DNA from: Mesobacillus maritimus
GTDB lineage: Bacteria > Bacillota > Bacilli > Bacillales > Cytobacillaceae
NCBI RefSeq assembly: GCF_019749255.1
Contig: NZ_JACWFH010000012.1
Span: 186,001-250,000, forward strand
Length of the DNA stretch: 64,000 nt
Direction of reading: 5' to 3'
Part shown: positions 41,616 to 50,447 of the stretch, one piece after another
How positions within the stretch are numbered: position 1 is the stretch's first letter
Layout of the letters: each line of letters begins with the position of its first letter
The notes under the pieces: generated by a model
The model's input: only the letters and a program-made list of their open reading frames with translations
Told to the model about the DNA's origin: nothing
The model's database searches: none
Position numbers and translations under genes: made by a program

Positions 41616-42857
41616 TTAATATTCAGGATAAAGTACGTACTTGCTTGATAAAGCTTCCACGCGCTTGCTAGCCTCAGCCAGCTTTTCCTCATTTTCATGA
41701 TTTTTAAGAGTGAATGCGATAATCGCAGCAATCTCATCCATATCCTCAAGACCGAAACCACGGCTTGTAACGGCAGCCGTTCCAATTCGGATTCCGCTGG
41801 TAACAAATGGGCTTGCTGGATCAAATGGAATCGTATTTTTATTCACGGTGATGCCGACCTCATCAAGAACCTTCTCGGCAACTTTACCTGTAAGATCAAG
41901 AGAACGCGTATCGATGAGTACTAAGTGATTATCTGTTCCACCTGAAACAAGTGTAATCCCCTCTTTTTGAAGGCTTTCAGCAAGACGCTTAGCGTTCGCG
42001 ACAATATTCTCAGCATACACTTTAAAATCAGCTTGTAGCGCTTCGCCAAACGCAACCGCCTTCGCAGAAATAACATGCATCAACGGACCACCCTGAATTC
42101 CAGGGAAGATGGATTTATCAATTTTCTTCGCAAACTCTTCTCGGCAAAGAATCATGCCACCACGTGGACCGCGAAGCGTTTTATGAGTAGTCGTCGTGAC
42201 GAAATCTGCATAAGGAACTGGGTTCTGATGAAGACCAGTTGCAACTAAACCCGCAATATGCGCCATATCGACCATTAGGTAAGCTCCTACTTCGTCGGCA
42301 ATTTCTTTAAACTTTTTAAAATCAATCTCACGAGGATACGCACTCGCACCTGCAACGATCAGCTTCGGCTTATGCTCAACTGCCTTTTGACGAACATCTT
42401 CGTAGTTGATTGTGTGCGTTGTCTCATCAACACCGTATTCAACGAAGTTATATTGAATACCGCTGAAGTTAACTGGGCTTCCATGTGTTAAGTGACCGCC
42501 ATGAGAAAGATTCATCCCAAGAACCGTGTCCCCTTGTTCAAGAATTGTAAAATAAACCGCCATGTTCGCCTGTGCACCTGAGTGCGGCTGAACATTTACA
42601 TGCTCCGCACCAAAGATTTCTTTCGCACGGTCACGCGCAATATTCTCAACAACATCCACATACTCACAGCCACCGTAATAACGTTTCGCTGGGTATCCTT
42701 CTGCATATTTATTGGTTAAAACAGACCCTTGGGCTTCCATCACTGCTTCACTGACAAAGTTCTCTGAGGCAATCAATTCAATCTTTGTACGCTGACGTCC
42801 TAATTCCTTCTGGATTGCCTCGAATACTTGGCTATCCTGCTCTTTAAGATGCTTCAT
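41616..42857 (-). CDS. glyA: Serine hydroxymethyltransferase
   Basis: 413 residues. PLP enzyme that converts serine and tetrahydrofolate to glycine and 5,10-methylene-THF, feeding purine and thymidylate synthesis. The PLP lysine lies in [15 protein letters not shown] (about 219-233); [15 protein letters not shown] and [11 protein letters not shown] are also typical. A PurBox-like site lies about 185 bp upstream. Confidence 0.97.
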   Translation of the reverse strand: MKHLKEQDSQVFEAIQKELGRQRTKIELIASENFVSEAVMEAQGSVLTNKYAEGYPAKRYYGGCEYVDVVENIARDRAKEIFGAEHVNVQPHSGAQANMAVYFTILEQGDTVLGMNLSHGGHLTHGSPVNFSGIQYNFVEYGVDETTHTINYEDVRQKAVEHKPKLIVAGASAYPREIDFKKFKEIADEVGAYLMVDMAHIAGLVATGLHQNPVPYADFVTTTTHKTLRGPRGGMILCREEFAKKIDKSIFPGIQGGPLMHVISAKAVAFGEALQADFKVYAENIVANAKRLAESLQKEGITLVSGGTDNHLVLIDTRSLDLTGKVAEKVLDEVGITVNKNTIPFDPASPFVTSGIRIGTAAVTSRGFGLEDMDEIAAIIAFTLKNHENEEKLAEASKRVEALSSKYVLYPEY

Positions 42858-43040
42858 GTTTATCCCCCTTTTATATTGACAGATGTCTTAGAAAGTATGT
42901 AGATCTGTTCATGATTAGTGTGAAAATTCTTTTTTATTGTAGCCCAACTTGTGCGGAAAAGAAAGGTGGTTCTTTTCATGTAAACGGTTGCTTTTCATCT
43001 TTTTTTGTAAAATACGATTCTTTCCTGATTATGGGATGAT

Positions 43041-43053
43041 AATGTTCGGGTTT
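43041..43053 (-). promoter_or_regulatory. Candidate PurBox upstream of glyA
   Basis: On the minus strand AAACCCGAACATT fits the PurR box form AWWWCCGAACWWT with one departure. glyA is in the PurR regulon of B. subtilis. The inverted partner box expected ~17 bp away is only weakly present (AGAATCGTATTTT). The rest of 42858-43140 shows nothing else certain, apart from a one-mismatch cre-like TGTAAACGGTTGCT near 42980. Confidence 0.4.
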
Positions 43054-43149
43054 TTTGCGGGATTTTAGATAGTTATTTCAGAGGGGCTAATCGGCTTACT
43101 TTGTTTTGGTAGTTGTGTAAAACTTGGTCGTAGTTGTTGGACTTGGGTT

Positions 43150-43975
43150 TGTATTTGCAGGAATCCCTTTTCTATTTGTGGAATTCCGGGATCTATTTGC
43201 AAAGATGGAGGTCCTATTTGTAGAGATGACCCTTCTATTTTCAAGCTGTACTTTTATTTACATAAAACCGAACTTCTATTTGCATAAATCCCTTTTCTAT
43301 TTGTGGAATTTGGGGTTCTATTTGCAGAGATGGAGGTCCTATTTGCAGAAATGACCCTTCTATTTGCAAGCTGTACTTTTATTTACATAAAACCGAACTT
43401 CTATTTGCAGGAATCCCTTTTCTATTTGTGGAATTCCGGGGTCCATTTGCAAAGACGGAGGTCCTATTTGCAGAGATGACCCTCTATTTGCAAGCTGTAC
43501 TTTTATTTACGTAAACCGAACTTCTATTTGCAGAAATCCCTTTTCTATTTGTGGAATTTGGGGTTCTATTTGCAAAGATGAAGGTCCTATTTGCAGAGAT
43601 GACCCTTCTATTTGCAAGCTGTACTTTTATTTACATAAAACCGAACTTCTATTTGCAGAAATCCCTTTTCTATTTGTGGAATTCCGGGGTCCATTTGCAA
43701 AGATGGAGGTCCTATTTGCAGAGATGACCCTTCTATTTGCAAGCTGTATTTTTATTTACGTAAACCGAACTTCTATTTGCAGAAATCCCTTTTCTATTTG
43801 TGGAATTCCGGGGTCCATTTGCAAAGATGGAGGTCCTATTTGCTGAGATGACCCTTCTATTTGCAAGCTGTATTTTTATTTACGTAAACCGAACTTCTAT
43901 TTGCAGCAATCCCTTTTCTATTTGTGGAATTCCGGGTTCTATTTGCAGATATTGGCCTCCTATTTGCACAGGAAA
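43150..43975. repeat. Higher-order tandem array, 124-125-bp period with ~21-bp subunits
   Basis: The anchor AATCCCTTTTC recurs at 43162, 43287, 43412, 43535, 43660, 43784 and 43908 (intervals 125, 125, 123, 125, 124, 124). Within each period six subunits start with CTATTTGCA-like words (CTATTTGTGGAATTCC, CCATTTGCAAAGATGG, CTATTTGCAGAGATG, TATTTGCAAGCTG, ATTTACATAAAACCG, CTATTTGCAGAAATCC). It is not coding: short frames are just the repeat read through. Confidence 0.92.
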
Positions 43976-44037
43976 TTTATTTAAAAGTTAACCTCCTCTA
44001 GGAACAGCTCTCCCCCTCAACCAATCCACCCCCAAAA

Positions 44038-44062
44038 GAAAAAAGCCCCACCTATGGAGCTT
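44038..44062 (-). terminator. Terminator after ywlG
   Basis: AAGCCCCA (44043-44050) pairs with TGGAGCTT (44055-44062, one wobble), followed by six T on the minus strand. Confidence 0.65.
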
Positions 44063-44068
44063 CTTCTA

Positions 44069-44644
44069 TTAGCAAGACTCGTTCTCGTAATTTTTTTCAT
44101 ATACTGCTCGACTACCACCGATGAGCTTCGCTCTTGTTTTAGCGAGCGTCACGTAGGCTTGTCCAACGGTCTTTTGCGAAACTCTTAATGGTACGGCAAC
44201 ATGTTTCAGATGCATACCAATAAGAGTGCTGCCAATATCAATCCCTGAGTCTGCTTTGATAAACTCGACCACAACCGGGTCACTCATGTTTCCATAGGCA
44301 TACGTAGCCATTGCTCCGCCAGCTGTCCGGACAGGAATGACAGTGACCTCTTCTAACTGTCGCTCATAAGCGGTTTTGCGTTCCACAACAAGTGCTCTGT
44401 TCAAATGCTCACAGCACTGAAACGCCAGTTGAACACCTGTTTCTACCTGCAGCTGTTTTAGCTGACGAAACACAAATGATGCCACTTCCTCTGAGCCTGC
44501 TGTGCCGATTTTTTCACCGATGATTTCACTCGTGCTGCAGCCAATCACAAGCACATGGTGCTCGCTCAACTTTACCTGATCCTTGAACTCAGAAAGGACT
44601 CTATTGAATTCCTCTTCCCATTGATTAATCAATCCAACCCACAT
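44069..44644 (-). CDS. ywlG: TIGR01440/UPF0340 family protein (YwlG)
   Basis: 191 residues, full length for the family: [23 protein letters not shown] near 33-55 and [28 protein letters not shown] near 128-155. The fold is related to nucleoside-type transferases but activity is unknown. It follows rpiB by 36 bp, as in B. subtilis ywlF-ywlG. Confidence 0.88.
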   Translation of the reverse strand: MWVGLINQWEEEFNRVLSEFKDQVKLSEHHVLVIGCSTSEIIGEKIGTAGSEEVASFVFRQLKQLQVETGVQLAFQCCEHLNRALVVERKTAYERQLEEVTVIPVRTAGGAMATYAYGNMSDPVVVEFIKADSGIDIGSTLIGMHLKHVAVPLRVSQKTVGQAYVTLAKTRAKLIGGSRAVYEKNYENESC

Positions 44645-44680
44645 CCTTTCTGTGTTTAAGATGCTTTCCCCTCAGATCTC

Positions 44681-45121
44681 TTACTTATTCTCGTATTCGG
44701 TAATCTTCCCAACACGGTTAGCGTGTCGACCGCCTTCGAAGTCAGATGTTAACCAAGCTTTAGCGATCTCGCGTGCCAGGCCTGGGCCGATAACGCGCTC
44801 ACCCATCGCAATGATGTTGCTGTCATTATGCTGACGAGTCACCTTTGCACTAAAAACATCATGAACAAGTGCACAACGAATGCCCTTAACCTTGTTCGCC
44901 GCAATGCTCATTCCGATTCCTGTGCCACAAATTAAAATTCCTCGATCGAACTCTCCTGCTGCGACTTTCTCTGCAACTGGAAGTGCATAATCGGGATAAT
45001 CGACTGATGTGTCGCAGTCACACCCGAAATCTTCATACTCAATGCCCATTTCTTCCATCTGCTGTTTGATCTCTTCACGGATATTTAAGCCGCCGTGGTC
45101 GGACGCAATTGCAACCTTCAT
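44681..45121 (-). CDS. rpiB: Ribose-5-phosphate isomerase B
   Basis: 146 residues from the ATG at 45121 (AGGAGG upstream); the in-frame ATG at 45139 overlaps that site. RpiB/LacAB fold with SDHGGLNIREEIK at the start, catalytic loop GILICGTGIGMSIAANK (Cys ~66) and RQHNDSN (His/Asn). Interconverts ribose-5-P and ribulose-5-P. Confidence 0.93.
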   Translation of the reverse strand: MKVAIASDHGGLNIREEIKQQMEEMGIEYEDFGCDCDTSVDYPDYALPVAEKVAAGEFDRGILICGTGIGMSIAANKVKGIRCALVHDVFSAKVTRQHNDSNIIAMGERVIGPGLAREIAKAWLTSDFEGGRHANRVGKITEYENK

Positions 45122-45211
45122 CCTTACATTCCTCCTCATTCCATCCTAATTCCACCGTTATTTTCTCACAAACCTATTAAAATAAAAAGATTTCCTTATT
45201 GAAATCACAGC

Positions 45212-45649
45212 TTATTGTTTCCACTTTTCCTCTGCTTTTTCAATCGCATCTTTAATTTCTCTAAATGCAGCACGATAGATTTCAATGCTACCTCCATATG
45301 GATCTGCAATATTTCGCCCTTCCTGACCAGCAAATTCACTTAAAGTGAACGTTTTCTCGTTTGCTTGTGGAAAGTGACTTAATACCGCGTCTTTATGACT
45401 AGTGGTCATCGTCAGAACAATGGATGCCCAGTCGATTTCCTTTGCCGAAAGCTGGGTTGACTGATGGTTATAATCAATTTCATTTTCCGTCAGCACCTTT
45501 CCAGCATTCGCCGAGGCTGCGCTCCCTTCAGCGGCAAATACCCCCGCTGATTTTACCTCAAGACCAGGGATGTTTTTACTTTTTAAAATTGCCTCTGCCA
45601 TCGGACTCCGACAAGTATTTCCTGTACAAACAAACAAAACCTTTTTCAT
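45212..45649 (-). CDS. ywlE: Protein-arginine phosphatase YwlE
   Basis: 145 residues of the low-molecular-weight tyrosine phosphatase fold. The P-loop C8TGNTCRS has Thr12 where tyrosine phosphatases have Ile; this Thr selects phosphoarginine in B. subtilis YwlE, the enzyme that reverses McsB arginine phosphorylation. The general acid is in DPYGG (about 117-121). Confidence 0.93.
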   Translation of the reverse strand: MKKVLFVCTGNTCRSPMAEAILKSKNIPGLEVKSAGVFAAEGSAASANAGKVLTENEIDYNHQSTQLSAKEIDWASIVLTMTTSHKDAVLSHFPQANEKTFTLSEFAGQEGRNIADPYGGSIEIYRAAFREIKDAIEKAEEKWKQ

Positions 45650-45710
45650 GCGTCAGCCTCCTTTATTTTTACCTTGTACAATTATTATACGTTTTAATGT
45701 TGAAAAACAG

Positions 45711-45738
45711 AAAAAAAAGACACCCAAATGTAGGTGTC
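45711..45738 (-). terminator. Terminator-like hairpin upstream of ywlE, downstream of mntP side
   Basis: GACACC (45719-45724) pairs with GGTGTC (45733-45738), followed by eight T on the minus strand. It lies between mntP (45818 stop) and ywlE, so it ends mntP transcription. Confidence 0.75.
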
Positions 45739-45817
45739 CAGCAAAATATTACACTATTTTTATATGTATGAAACAATTGAAAAATAGTTCTTTCCCCTAT
45801 ATGAGGTTTTCTTTATT

Positions 45818-46366
45818 TTAAAATAACAATTTCAAACCAAAAGCAAGGAGAATTCCGCCGCCTAACGCTTCGCTATACTGTCCAAGCCAACCCTGGACTC
45901 TTCGCCCCAGCAACAAGCCCAACCAAGTTAACATTGTTGCGACTGCTCCAAAGCAAATCAGCACGAGAATCGTTTTTGCACCGTATATCCCAAGTGTCAA
46001 TCCGGCTGAAAAGCTATCCAGACTCACTCCGAAGGCAAAAAATAGTAAACCTTTGCCAACCGGTGCAATTAAACTTTCTTCCTCTTCCTTAAAACTAGAC
46101 CGAACCATTTGGATCCCTAATAAAATCAGCAATCCTCCACCAAGATAGCTGGCGATTGCTCCGAATTGTTCAGATAAAAAACGTCCGGCGATCATGCCAA
46201 CGAGAGGCATCCAAACATGAAAGATTCCAATCATGATTCCTATTTTAGCAATTTGCCTTAACGATAGCCTAAACATCCCCATGCCTAAACCAACCGAAAA
46301 AGCATCCATTCCTAGCGCAAAGGCCATCAACAATAGTGTTACGAGTTCTCCGAGTATTGCTCCCAT
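45818..46366 (-). CDS. mntP: Manganese efflux pump MntP
   Basis: 182 residues, six transmembrane helices as two inverted halves. Metal-binding DxxS motifs lie at [10 protein letters not shown] (about 19) and [14 protein letters not shown] (about 113). It exports excess Mn2+. No Mn-responsive yybP-ykoY leader was found in the 130 bp upstream. Confidence 0.9.
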   Translation of the reverse strand: MGAILGELVTLLLMAFALGMDAFSVGLGMGMFRLSLRQIAKIGIMIGIFHVWMPLVGMIAGRFLSEQFGAIASYLGGGLLILLGIQMVRSSFKEEEESLIAPVGKGLLFFAFGVSLDSFSAGLTLGIYGAKTILVLICFGAVATMLTWLGLLLGRRVQGWLGQYSEALGGGILLAFGLKLLF

Positions 46367-46496
46367 CTTCTAGCCTCCCTGGACATACGTGGACTTGCTA
46401 TTTCAACATATGCACGTCCTCCAGAGTTTAGAAGCCAGTTCTATCCGTTCCTTGAAAATGCACCCCGTAAAGGAAATAAAGGGTACGTTCCCACGT

Positions 46497-47534
46497 TTAG
46501 ATAATCGGATAACCCGATGCTTTTGTTAATCGATTCATAATTGCAACGCCGACACCTGTTTCGGGGAATATCTCACCGAAGATGATATCCACATCAACCT
46601 CATTAAAAGCTCTTAGTGTGTCATAAAGGGCCTCCGCAACGGTTTCGAGCTGAACTCGGCGTCCACATGGAAAGATCACATCCGCTTGATAGTTTTCGAC
46701 ATTTTCTTCGGTGGTCATCACACCAACCTTCATGCCTTCCGCTCGTTTTTCATTTACAAGCTCTTGGATTTTGTTCACACCATCTGCAACCAAATACAAT
46801 GGAGCATTCGGAGAATAGTGGCGATACTTCATTCCCGGCGACTTTGGCGCTTGAGTATGATCGGTTAAAGCAGGGTCCGTTGACACTTCCCCGATCACGC
46901 CTTCAAGCTGTTCTTTCGTAATTCCACCTGGCCGTAAAATCACAGGGATATCCCCTGTACAGTCCACAACAGTGGATTCTACTCCAACACCCGTTGGTCC
47001 TCCGTCCATTATCCCTGCAATTCTTCCATTTAAATCATCATGGACATGTTGCGCTGTGGTAGGGCTTGGACGACCTGATAGATTGGCACTTGGTGCGGCA
47101 ATTGGCAATTGTGCAGCCTCGATTAGAGCCAAGGCAACAGGATGATTCGGCATGCGGACCGCAACTGTGGATAATCCCGCTGTCGCCTTTTCTGAGAGTT
47201 TGCCTATCTTTTTATTAAAAATAAGCGTTAAAGGTCCTGGCCAGAACGCATCTATTAACTTTTTCGCCATGTCGGGTATTTCTTTGACAATTTCACCTAG
47301 CTGGTTGAGATTCGCGATATGAATAATCAGCGGATTATCACTCGGCCTTCCTTTTGCAGCAAAAATTTTTGCAACTGCCTCATCACTTTCTGCATTTCCA
47401 CCTAGCCCATAAACCGTTTCAGTCGGGAGAGCTACTACTTCATTTTTCGTCAAAATTTGCGCCGCTTCGACAATTTGTGGATATGTGATTAACCTATCCA
47501 CATCTTTATCCACTTTCCACATACTTGTTAACAT
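46497..47534 (-). CDS. ywlC: L-threonylcarbamoyladenylate synthase (Sua5 type, YwlC)
   Basis: 345 residues. The YrdC domain (about 15-210; LPTETVYGLGGNAESDEAVAKIFAAKGRPSDNPLI and PIAAPSANLSGRPSPT) and a C-terminal Sua5 domain. It makes threonylcarbamoyl-AMP for the t6A37 modification of ANN-decoding tRNAs. The start follows AAAGGTGG. A perfect DnaA box TGTGGATAA lies within it (47166-47174) and a DnaA-box cluster overlaps its start. Confidence 0.95.
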   Translation of the reverse strand: MLTSMWKVDKDVDRLITYPQIVEAAQILTKNEVVALPTETVYGLGGNAESDEAVAKIFAAKGRPSDNPLIIHIANLNQLGEIVKEIPDMAKKLIDAFWPGPLTLIFNKKIGKLSEKATAGLSTVAVRMPNHPVALALIEAAQLPIAAPSANLSGRPSPTTAQHVHDDLNGRIAGIMDGGPTGVGVESTVVDCTGDIPVILRPGGITKEQLEGVIGEVSTDPALTDHTQAPKSPGMKYRHYSPNAPLYLVADGVNKIQELVNEKRAEGMKVGVMTTEENVENYQADVIFPCGRRVQLETVAEALYDTLRAFNEVDVDIIFGEIFPETGVGVAIMNRLTKASGYPII

Positions 47535-47797
47535 ACTTGTCCACCTTTTATTAATGAGACGATTGTCCCCAGTTTAGTTCTTTTATCCCTATATTTTAGG
47601 GGTTAAGGAATGCAATTTCTATGAAAGTATAAAAGAAGAAACAATCGATGACAAGTTTCTATCCACAAATTGTGTATAACATCGTCAAAATAGTGGATAA
47701 CTTTTTAGATATATCCACATTTTCCCCAAACTTCTCCACAAATCAGGAGTTATCCACAATCCCTACCTTCATTTCCATTATAATCGTATTGTCCACA
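47476..47797. promoter_or_regulatory. DnaA-box cluster at the ywlC-ywlB junction
   Basis: Boxes within one mismatch of TTATNCACA: 47476-47484, 47494-47502, 47506-47514, 47659-47667, 47671-47679 (exact), 47692-47700, 47711-47719, 47732-47740, 47750-47758 (exact TTATCCACA) and 47789-47797. More degenerate ones lie at 47513-47521, 47538-47546 and 47816-47824. They occur in both orientations. The ywlC region of B. subtilis is a known DnaA-binding cluster outside oriC. Confidence 0.85.
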
Positions 47798-48198
47798 TTG
47801 GATACTTGCTCAAAATGTGGATGGTTGTAAAGGGCCACAGGAATATCTTTTACCGTATTAAATCCAATTTTATTAAAAAAGGAAACGGCACTTTCCTTAT
47901 TGGTTGCGAGATAGAGAGCCTTTAGATTATTCCCCTCCGCAATCCGAATTACTCGGTCAAATAACAAGAGGATTTGCACTTGGGACGTTCCCTCAGAAAC
48001 AACAAAGGATCGCAGCATGCCCACTCCATTCACGGGCTCAATGCCGATGCACGCCTTCAAGGCGCCACTTTTTGTTTCTAGTAGCGAATAGTAGTCAATC
48101 GCTTCGGCTACTCCTTCAGTATTTAAGTTAGCCTCTAATAAAAACGACTCTAACCTTTTAACATCCTTTTTCTCTGCCTTACGAATGGTCTCTTCCAT
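47743..48198 (-). CDS. ywlB: GNAT-family N-acetyltransferase-like protein (YwlB)
   Basis: 151 residues with the GNAT outline: TIRKAEKKDVKRLESFLLEANLN at the start, VGMLRSFVVSEGTSQ (motif A strand) and LATNKESAVSFFNKIGF (motif B). The pyrophosphate-binding Q/RxxGxG/A loop is not evident (SEGTSQVQILLLF), so acetyl-CoA binding may be altered. It is found between ywlC and spoIIR as in B. subtilis. The DnaA boxes overlap its 3' end. Confidence 0.75.
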   Translation of the reverse strand: MEETIRKAEKKDVKRLESFLLEANLNTEGVAEAIDYYSLLETKSGALKACIGIEPVNGVGMLRSFVVSEGTSQVQILLLFDRVIRIAEGNNLKALYLATNKESAVSFFNKIGFNTVKDIPVALYNHPHFEQVSNVDNTIIMEMKVGIVDNS

Positions 48199-48357
48199 TT
48201 TTCCACCCCATTTTTTGAATTCTACTATATAGGTATGGGCATTGTAGAAAAGATAGAACCATTTCGTATCTTTTTCTCAAGTAGTGATATGCTTCACTAC
48301 TCTTTTCAGTAGAAAGAATATACTAATACTAGATTCTACTATTTGGAGGGTATTTAT

Positions 48358-48699
48358 ATGGAAAAACAAACATTGAGTCACTATCAAGAGTTTAGCGAAG
48401 AACGATTCACAAAACGTATTGTCTTTAAAAAGGGCGATAGTACCGTGTTTTTACTGAACTTTTTACCAGGACAAGAGCTTCCACCACATGCCCATCCAGG
48501 CAGTGAAGTGTTTATTCAAATGATGCAAGGTGAAGGAACGTTTAACGTAGACGGTGAGGACACTGTCGTTCAACAAAATGAAGTGATTCACTGCCGCAAC
48601 CAAGAAAAAATGGCGTTCAAAAACACCGGATCTGTACCGGTTTCTTTATATGTAATGCTAAGTAAGATCCCTGATGAGCGTTTTGCGCAGGATCTTTAA
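48358..48699 (+). CDS. Cupin-domain protein
   Basis: 113 residues from the ATG at 48358 with GGAGGG upstream. Single cupin barrel: motif 1 LPPHAHPGSEVFIQMMQGEG with two His and a Glu for metal, and motif 2 ending in HCRNQEKMAFKNTG. Small cupins bind metal and sense or modify small ligands; the substrate is unknown. It is a single plus-strand gene with its own terminator. Confidence 0.85.
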   Translation: MEKQTLSHYQEFSEERFTKRIVFKKGDSTVFLLNFLPGQELPPHAHPGSEVFIQMMQGEGTFNVDGEDTVVQQNEVIHCRNQEKMAFKNTGSVPVSLYVMLSKIPDERFAQDL

Positions 48700-48710
48700 G
48701 CTTTCAAACG

Positions 48711-48755
48711 AAACGAGCCTGACTCAAACTGTTGTTTTGAGTTCAGGCTCGTTTT
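48711..48755 (+). terminator. Terminator after the cupin gene
   Basis: AAACGAGCCTGA.TCAAA pairs with TTTGA.TTCAGGCTCGTTT, followed by TTTGTTTC on the plus strand. It may also serve spoIIR from the other side. Confidence 0.85.
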
Positions 48756-48881
48756 GTTTCAAGGTGGTTGAGTTAACACCCTAATAGAGATGGTAATGCT
48801 GAAAAAAATCTTATGTTAACTGGCTCTATTCTCTCAAATTGTGTTTTTCTATAGTGCCATTGCATTTGAAGAAAGATAGCC

Positions 48882-49913
48882 TTAACTAAAAATCTTATTC
48901 CAAATTTCCACAACGAAGAATTTCACTTCAACCTTCTCTTCCTCTTCGTCTTCATAAAGCGGTGCGGATTCTTCCGCTACGAGGTTGTCTGCCTCTTTTT
49001 CTTCGTGTTGCACTTTAGATTCCTTTTTGGACTCATTAGCTTCTTGCTCTTCTGCAGTTGCAGTAGGAGCTACATCTTCTTCAACTAGCTTTTCAGCAGC
49101 TTCTACTTCTTCTACTTGCACTTCGGTTACTATTTCTTCAACCTGTTCTTCGATTTCTCCTTTCTCAACTTGCTTTTCTTCTACCGTTTCTTCAAGCTGT
49201 TCTTCTACTACTACCTCCGCAACTTGCTTTACGACTTCTACTTCTTCAACCTGCTCTTCTGTTCCTTTTGATTCTACTTGCTCTTCTGCCTCTATTTCCT
49301 CGTTTGCTTCTACTTCTTCTACTTGCTCTCCTGCTTCTTTTGATTCTACTTTCTCCGTTGAACTGGCCTCAACTGCTTTTCCGTTTTCAAACCCAGGACT
49401 TGTTGCTTCTCCATTTGAAAAGTCTAGAAAGCATAGTGGTGGAAATAGGACACACCACCAGTTGGACCCGGTCCCTTCTCCAAGTGTGATGAGAACGGCT
49501 TCATATTCACCTGCTGGGTACAAGTACTGACCATATAGCTTGGTCGGAAACTTTACTTTATTAAACTCTGTTTTCACCGTTTGATTGCTTCCATGTTCAG
49601 CAACGACATCTTCCGCTATCTTCTGTAACTCAGGAATCCCTTCCTTAATCACGTTTCGAGCCTCTTCTAGTGATACTAGATTCTCTACCCAACTCGTGAT
49701 TTCCGCGTTTACCGCATCGCGAACCTTACGCTTGATTTCCTGATCCTTTTCCAAATCACTGTCCGCTAAGATTCTTAACCGAATCGCTTCATTTGGAATC
49801 ACCATTGGATCTTGTGAGGTTGCCTCTGTAGTTGGCATATATAAATTTAAAATAGTAGCAGCACATAATAACATAATATATAGTTCAGCTAATCGCTTTT
49901 GTTTGATTTTCAT
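48882..49913 (-). CDS. spoIIR: Stage II sporulation protein R with a long acidic insertion
   Basis: 343 residues, against about 220-225 in B. subtilis. SpoIIR is secreted from the forespore and triggers SpoIIGA to process pro-sigma-E. A signal/anchor segment lies at about 10-30. The conserved domain at about 37-168 includes NEAIRLRILADSDLEKDQEIKRKVRDAV and GSNWWCVLFPPLCFLDF. Residues about 171-319 are a Glu/Val-rich repeat (EEQVEEVE-type), and the usual end VEVKFFVVEIWNKIF follows. Confidence 0.93.
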   Translation of the reverse strand: MKIKQKRLAELYIMLLCAATILNLYMPTTEATSQDPMVIPNEAIRLRILADSDLEKDQEIKRKVRDAVNAEITSWVENLVSLEEARNVIKEGIPELQKIAEDVVAEHGSNQTVKTEFNKVKFPTKLYGQYLYPAGEYEAVLITLGEGTGSNWWCVLFPPLCFLDFSNGEATSPGFENGKAVEASSTEKVESKEAGEQVEEVEANEEIEAEEQVESKGTEEQVEEVEVVKQVAEVVVEEQLEETVEEKQVEKGEIEEQVEEIVTEVQVEEVEAAEKLVEEDVAPTATAEEQEANESKKESKVQHEEKEADNLVAEESAPLYEDEEEEKVEVKFFVVEIWNKIFS

Positions 49914-49940
49914 CTTCTAGCACCATCCCTTCACTAGTCA

Positions 49941-49970
49941 CAGTGTGGACAGATTGCTAGATTCTTAAAC
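49941..49970 (-). promoter_or_regulatory. Candidate sigma-F promoter of spoIIR
   Basis: On the minus strand GTTTA (49966-49970), 15 bp and GTCCACACTG (49941-49950) fit the sigma-F pattern with one departure in the leading GG. spoIIR is a sigma-F gene in B. subtilis. Confidence 0.4.
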
Positions 49971-50039
49971 TAGTAAATTTAAGATTTTTTGATCTGTTTT
50001 TTTAGATTACTGATTGGATGCTTTTTTGAGCAAGCCTAG

Positions 50040-50420
50040 GTTTTCTACGTTCCCTTTTTGGTGGGTGGACACCCTTTTTGGGCACGAAGGATTTCCCTGC
50101 GTTACCTTTTTGTTGGGTGGACAGTCATTTGGGCACGCTGGACTTTCCTACGTTCCCTTTTGGTCGGTCCACCCATCCTTTCGGACATGCTGGATTCTCC
50201 TGCGTTACCTTTTTGTTGGATGGGCACCCTTTTGGGCATGCTGGATTCTCCTGCGTTACCTTTTGGATGAGTAGACACCCCTTTTGGGCTCGCTGGATTC
50301 TCCTGCGTTACCTTTTGGATGAGTGAACACTCTTTTTGGGCACGCTGGAATTTCCTCCATTACCTTTTAGATAGTTCACCCCTCCTTTTGGGCACGATGG
50401 ACCTCTTTCCCGCACGTGGG
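50040..50420. repeat. Tandem array of about seven 51-52-bp units
   Basis: The anchor GGGCACGCTGG (or variant) recurs at 50080, 50131, 50182, 50234, 50286, 50338 and 50390. Unit core: GGGCACGCTGGATTCTCCTGCGTTACCTTTT, an imperfect 12-bp dyad followed on the plus strand by T4-5. It is the same family as the array at 62.6 kb. Three plus-strand frames stay open across part of it with no ribosome site. Confidence 0.9.
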
Positions 50421-50447
50421 ACTGTTCACCGCCATTACCCCCAGAAC

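Noticed and set aside
43124-43991. Short plus-strand frames within the 43-kb region
   Set aside because: They are translations of the 124-bp repeat, with no independent support.
46367-46496. yybP-ykoY manganese riboswitch before mntP
   Set aside because: The upstream 130 bp lack the conserved riboswitch core and a terminator stem.
48985-49530. Ser/Cys/Thr-rich plus-strand frame of 181 codons
   Set aside because: Antisense of the Glu-rich insert in spoIIR; GAA/GAG codons read backward as TTC/CTC and avoid stops.
50014-50326. Three overlapping plus-strand frames of 70-86 codons
   Set aside because: They read the 50.0-kb repeat in all three frames; no start signal and no protein family.
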